A stretch of 5,871 bases of DNA from Puniceicoccales bacterium (GTDB lineage: Bacteria; Verrucomicrobiota; Verrucomicrobiia; Opitutales; UBA953). This document shows positions 5,509 to 5,871 of this stretch, piece after piece. The notes beneath the pieces are model-generated. The model was not told where the DNA came from. It did not search any database and was given only the letters and a program-made list of their open reading frames with translations. Position 1 is the first letter of the stretch. Every line of letters begins with the position of its first letter. Where the stretch lies: NCBI GenBank assembly GCA_031289285.1, contig JAITPT010000223.1, forward strand, positions 1-5,871. The letters are read 5' to 3'. The position numbers and the translations under genes are program-made.

Positions 5509-5871
5509 ATGACGAGCGAGGTGTTGATGCCGCCGAAGGCAAAGTTGTTGCTCATGAAATACTCGATGTCCAAGTCGCGCCCGCCGCCCGTCACGTAATC
5601 CAGCGCGGCGCAGAGCGGGTCAACTTCGTCGAGGTTGATGGTCGGCGCGAACCAGCCGTCTCGCGCCATTTCGAGCGTCAGCCACGCCTCGACCGCGCCA
5701 CACGCGCCAAGGGTGTGGCCAAAATAACTTTTCAAGGACGCAATCGGAACGCGGTTTCCAAAGACGCCAGCCGTCGCGTGGCTCTCGGCGATGTCGCCGC
5801 GGTCGGTGGCGGTGCCGTGTGCGCTGACAAAGCCGATGGCCTCCGGCGGCAAACCGCTCTCGCGCAGCGCG
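5493..5871 (-). CDS. Beta-ketoacyl-ACP synthase (KAS I/II, FabB/FabF-like), C-terminal part
   Basis: Only the last 125 residues are inside the window; the frame is open to the right edge, so the true start and the catalytic cysteine lie outside. The fragment has both active-site histidine motifs of condensing enzymes: SAHGTATDRGD (first His at 5817-5819) and K-SYFGHTLGACG (second His at 5715-5717), followed by GWFAPTINLDEVDP and the C-terminal NNFAFGGINTSL. These enzymes extend acyl chains by decarboxylative condensation of malonyl-ACP. From memory, the GHTLGACGAVEAW, DGWFAPT and MSNNFAFGG wording is closer to ketosynthases of aryl-polyene-type clusters than to housekeeping FabF or FabB. That sub-assignment is an inference, and no partner gene is visible. 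It converges on the transporter gene across 45 bases. Confidence 0.9.
   Translation of the reverse strand, partial: ALRESGLPPEAIGFVSAHGTATDRGDIAESHATAGVFGNRVPIASLKSYFGHTLGACGAVEAWLTLEMARDGWFAPTINLDEVDPLCAALDYVTGGGRDLDIEYFMSNNFAFGGINTSLVIRRER

Overview
The window looks like a high-GC bacterial chromosome fragment. The likeliest source is the Verrucomicrobiota or a relative in the wider PVC or Bacteroidota-like environmental lineages. This is an inference, based on the interspersed-repeat style of the first 520 bases (an 'atcctgtttatcctgtc' inverted repeat, a 'cttcgtg' tandem, AACCCC..GGGGTT palindromes), the lack of recognisable Shine-Dalgarno sequences at the gene starts, and an aryl-polyene-like ketosynthase. 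No rRNA or other firm taxonomic marker is present.

Layout. (1) 1-647 has no supportable gene. It holds an inverted repeat with a short loop (59-119), a three-unit 8-base tandem (157-180), an unusually elaborate ~238-bp nested palindrome (280-517), and, just before the first gene, a perfect 8-bp dyad (594-612) beside a weak promoter-like pair. (2) 648-2541 (+) is a two-gene operon. The first gene encodes an ABC/RecF-OLD-type AAA ATPase and the second a TIGR02646-type HNH nuclease. This is the gene pair of a type I Septu (PtuA-PtuB) anti-phage system, with no reverse transcriptase nearby. Hand-counted 60-base samples give about 52-55% GC here against 65-72% in the flanking genes on the right, so the pair is probably acquired. 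(3) 2554-3831 (-) is murD, a peptidoglycan-precursor ligase, convergent with the defence operon across only 12 bases and lying outside any dcw cluster visible here. (4) 3975-5447 (+), divergent from murD, is a cation diffusion facilitator transporter with six membrane segments and, unusually, three successive C-terminal dimerisation-like domains, the first lacking the expected histidines. (5) 5493-5871 (-) is the C-terminal end of a beta-ketoacyl-ACP synthase running off the right edge.

How it fits together. The two defence genes form one functional unit: PtuA should sense or regulate through ATP, and PtuB should cut DNA. The murD, transporter and ketosynthase genes are ordinary chromosomal functions with no evident link to it. 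The defence unit therefore sits between a repeat-rich intergenic region and a housekeeping gene, as expected of an accessory insertion. The best candidates for a second look are the Septu pair with its modified HNH motif, the nested palindrome next to it, and the triple-C-terminal-domain transporter.
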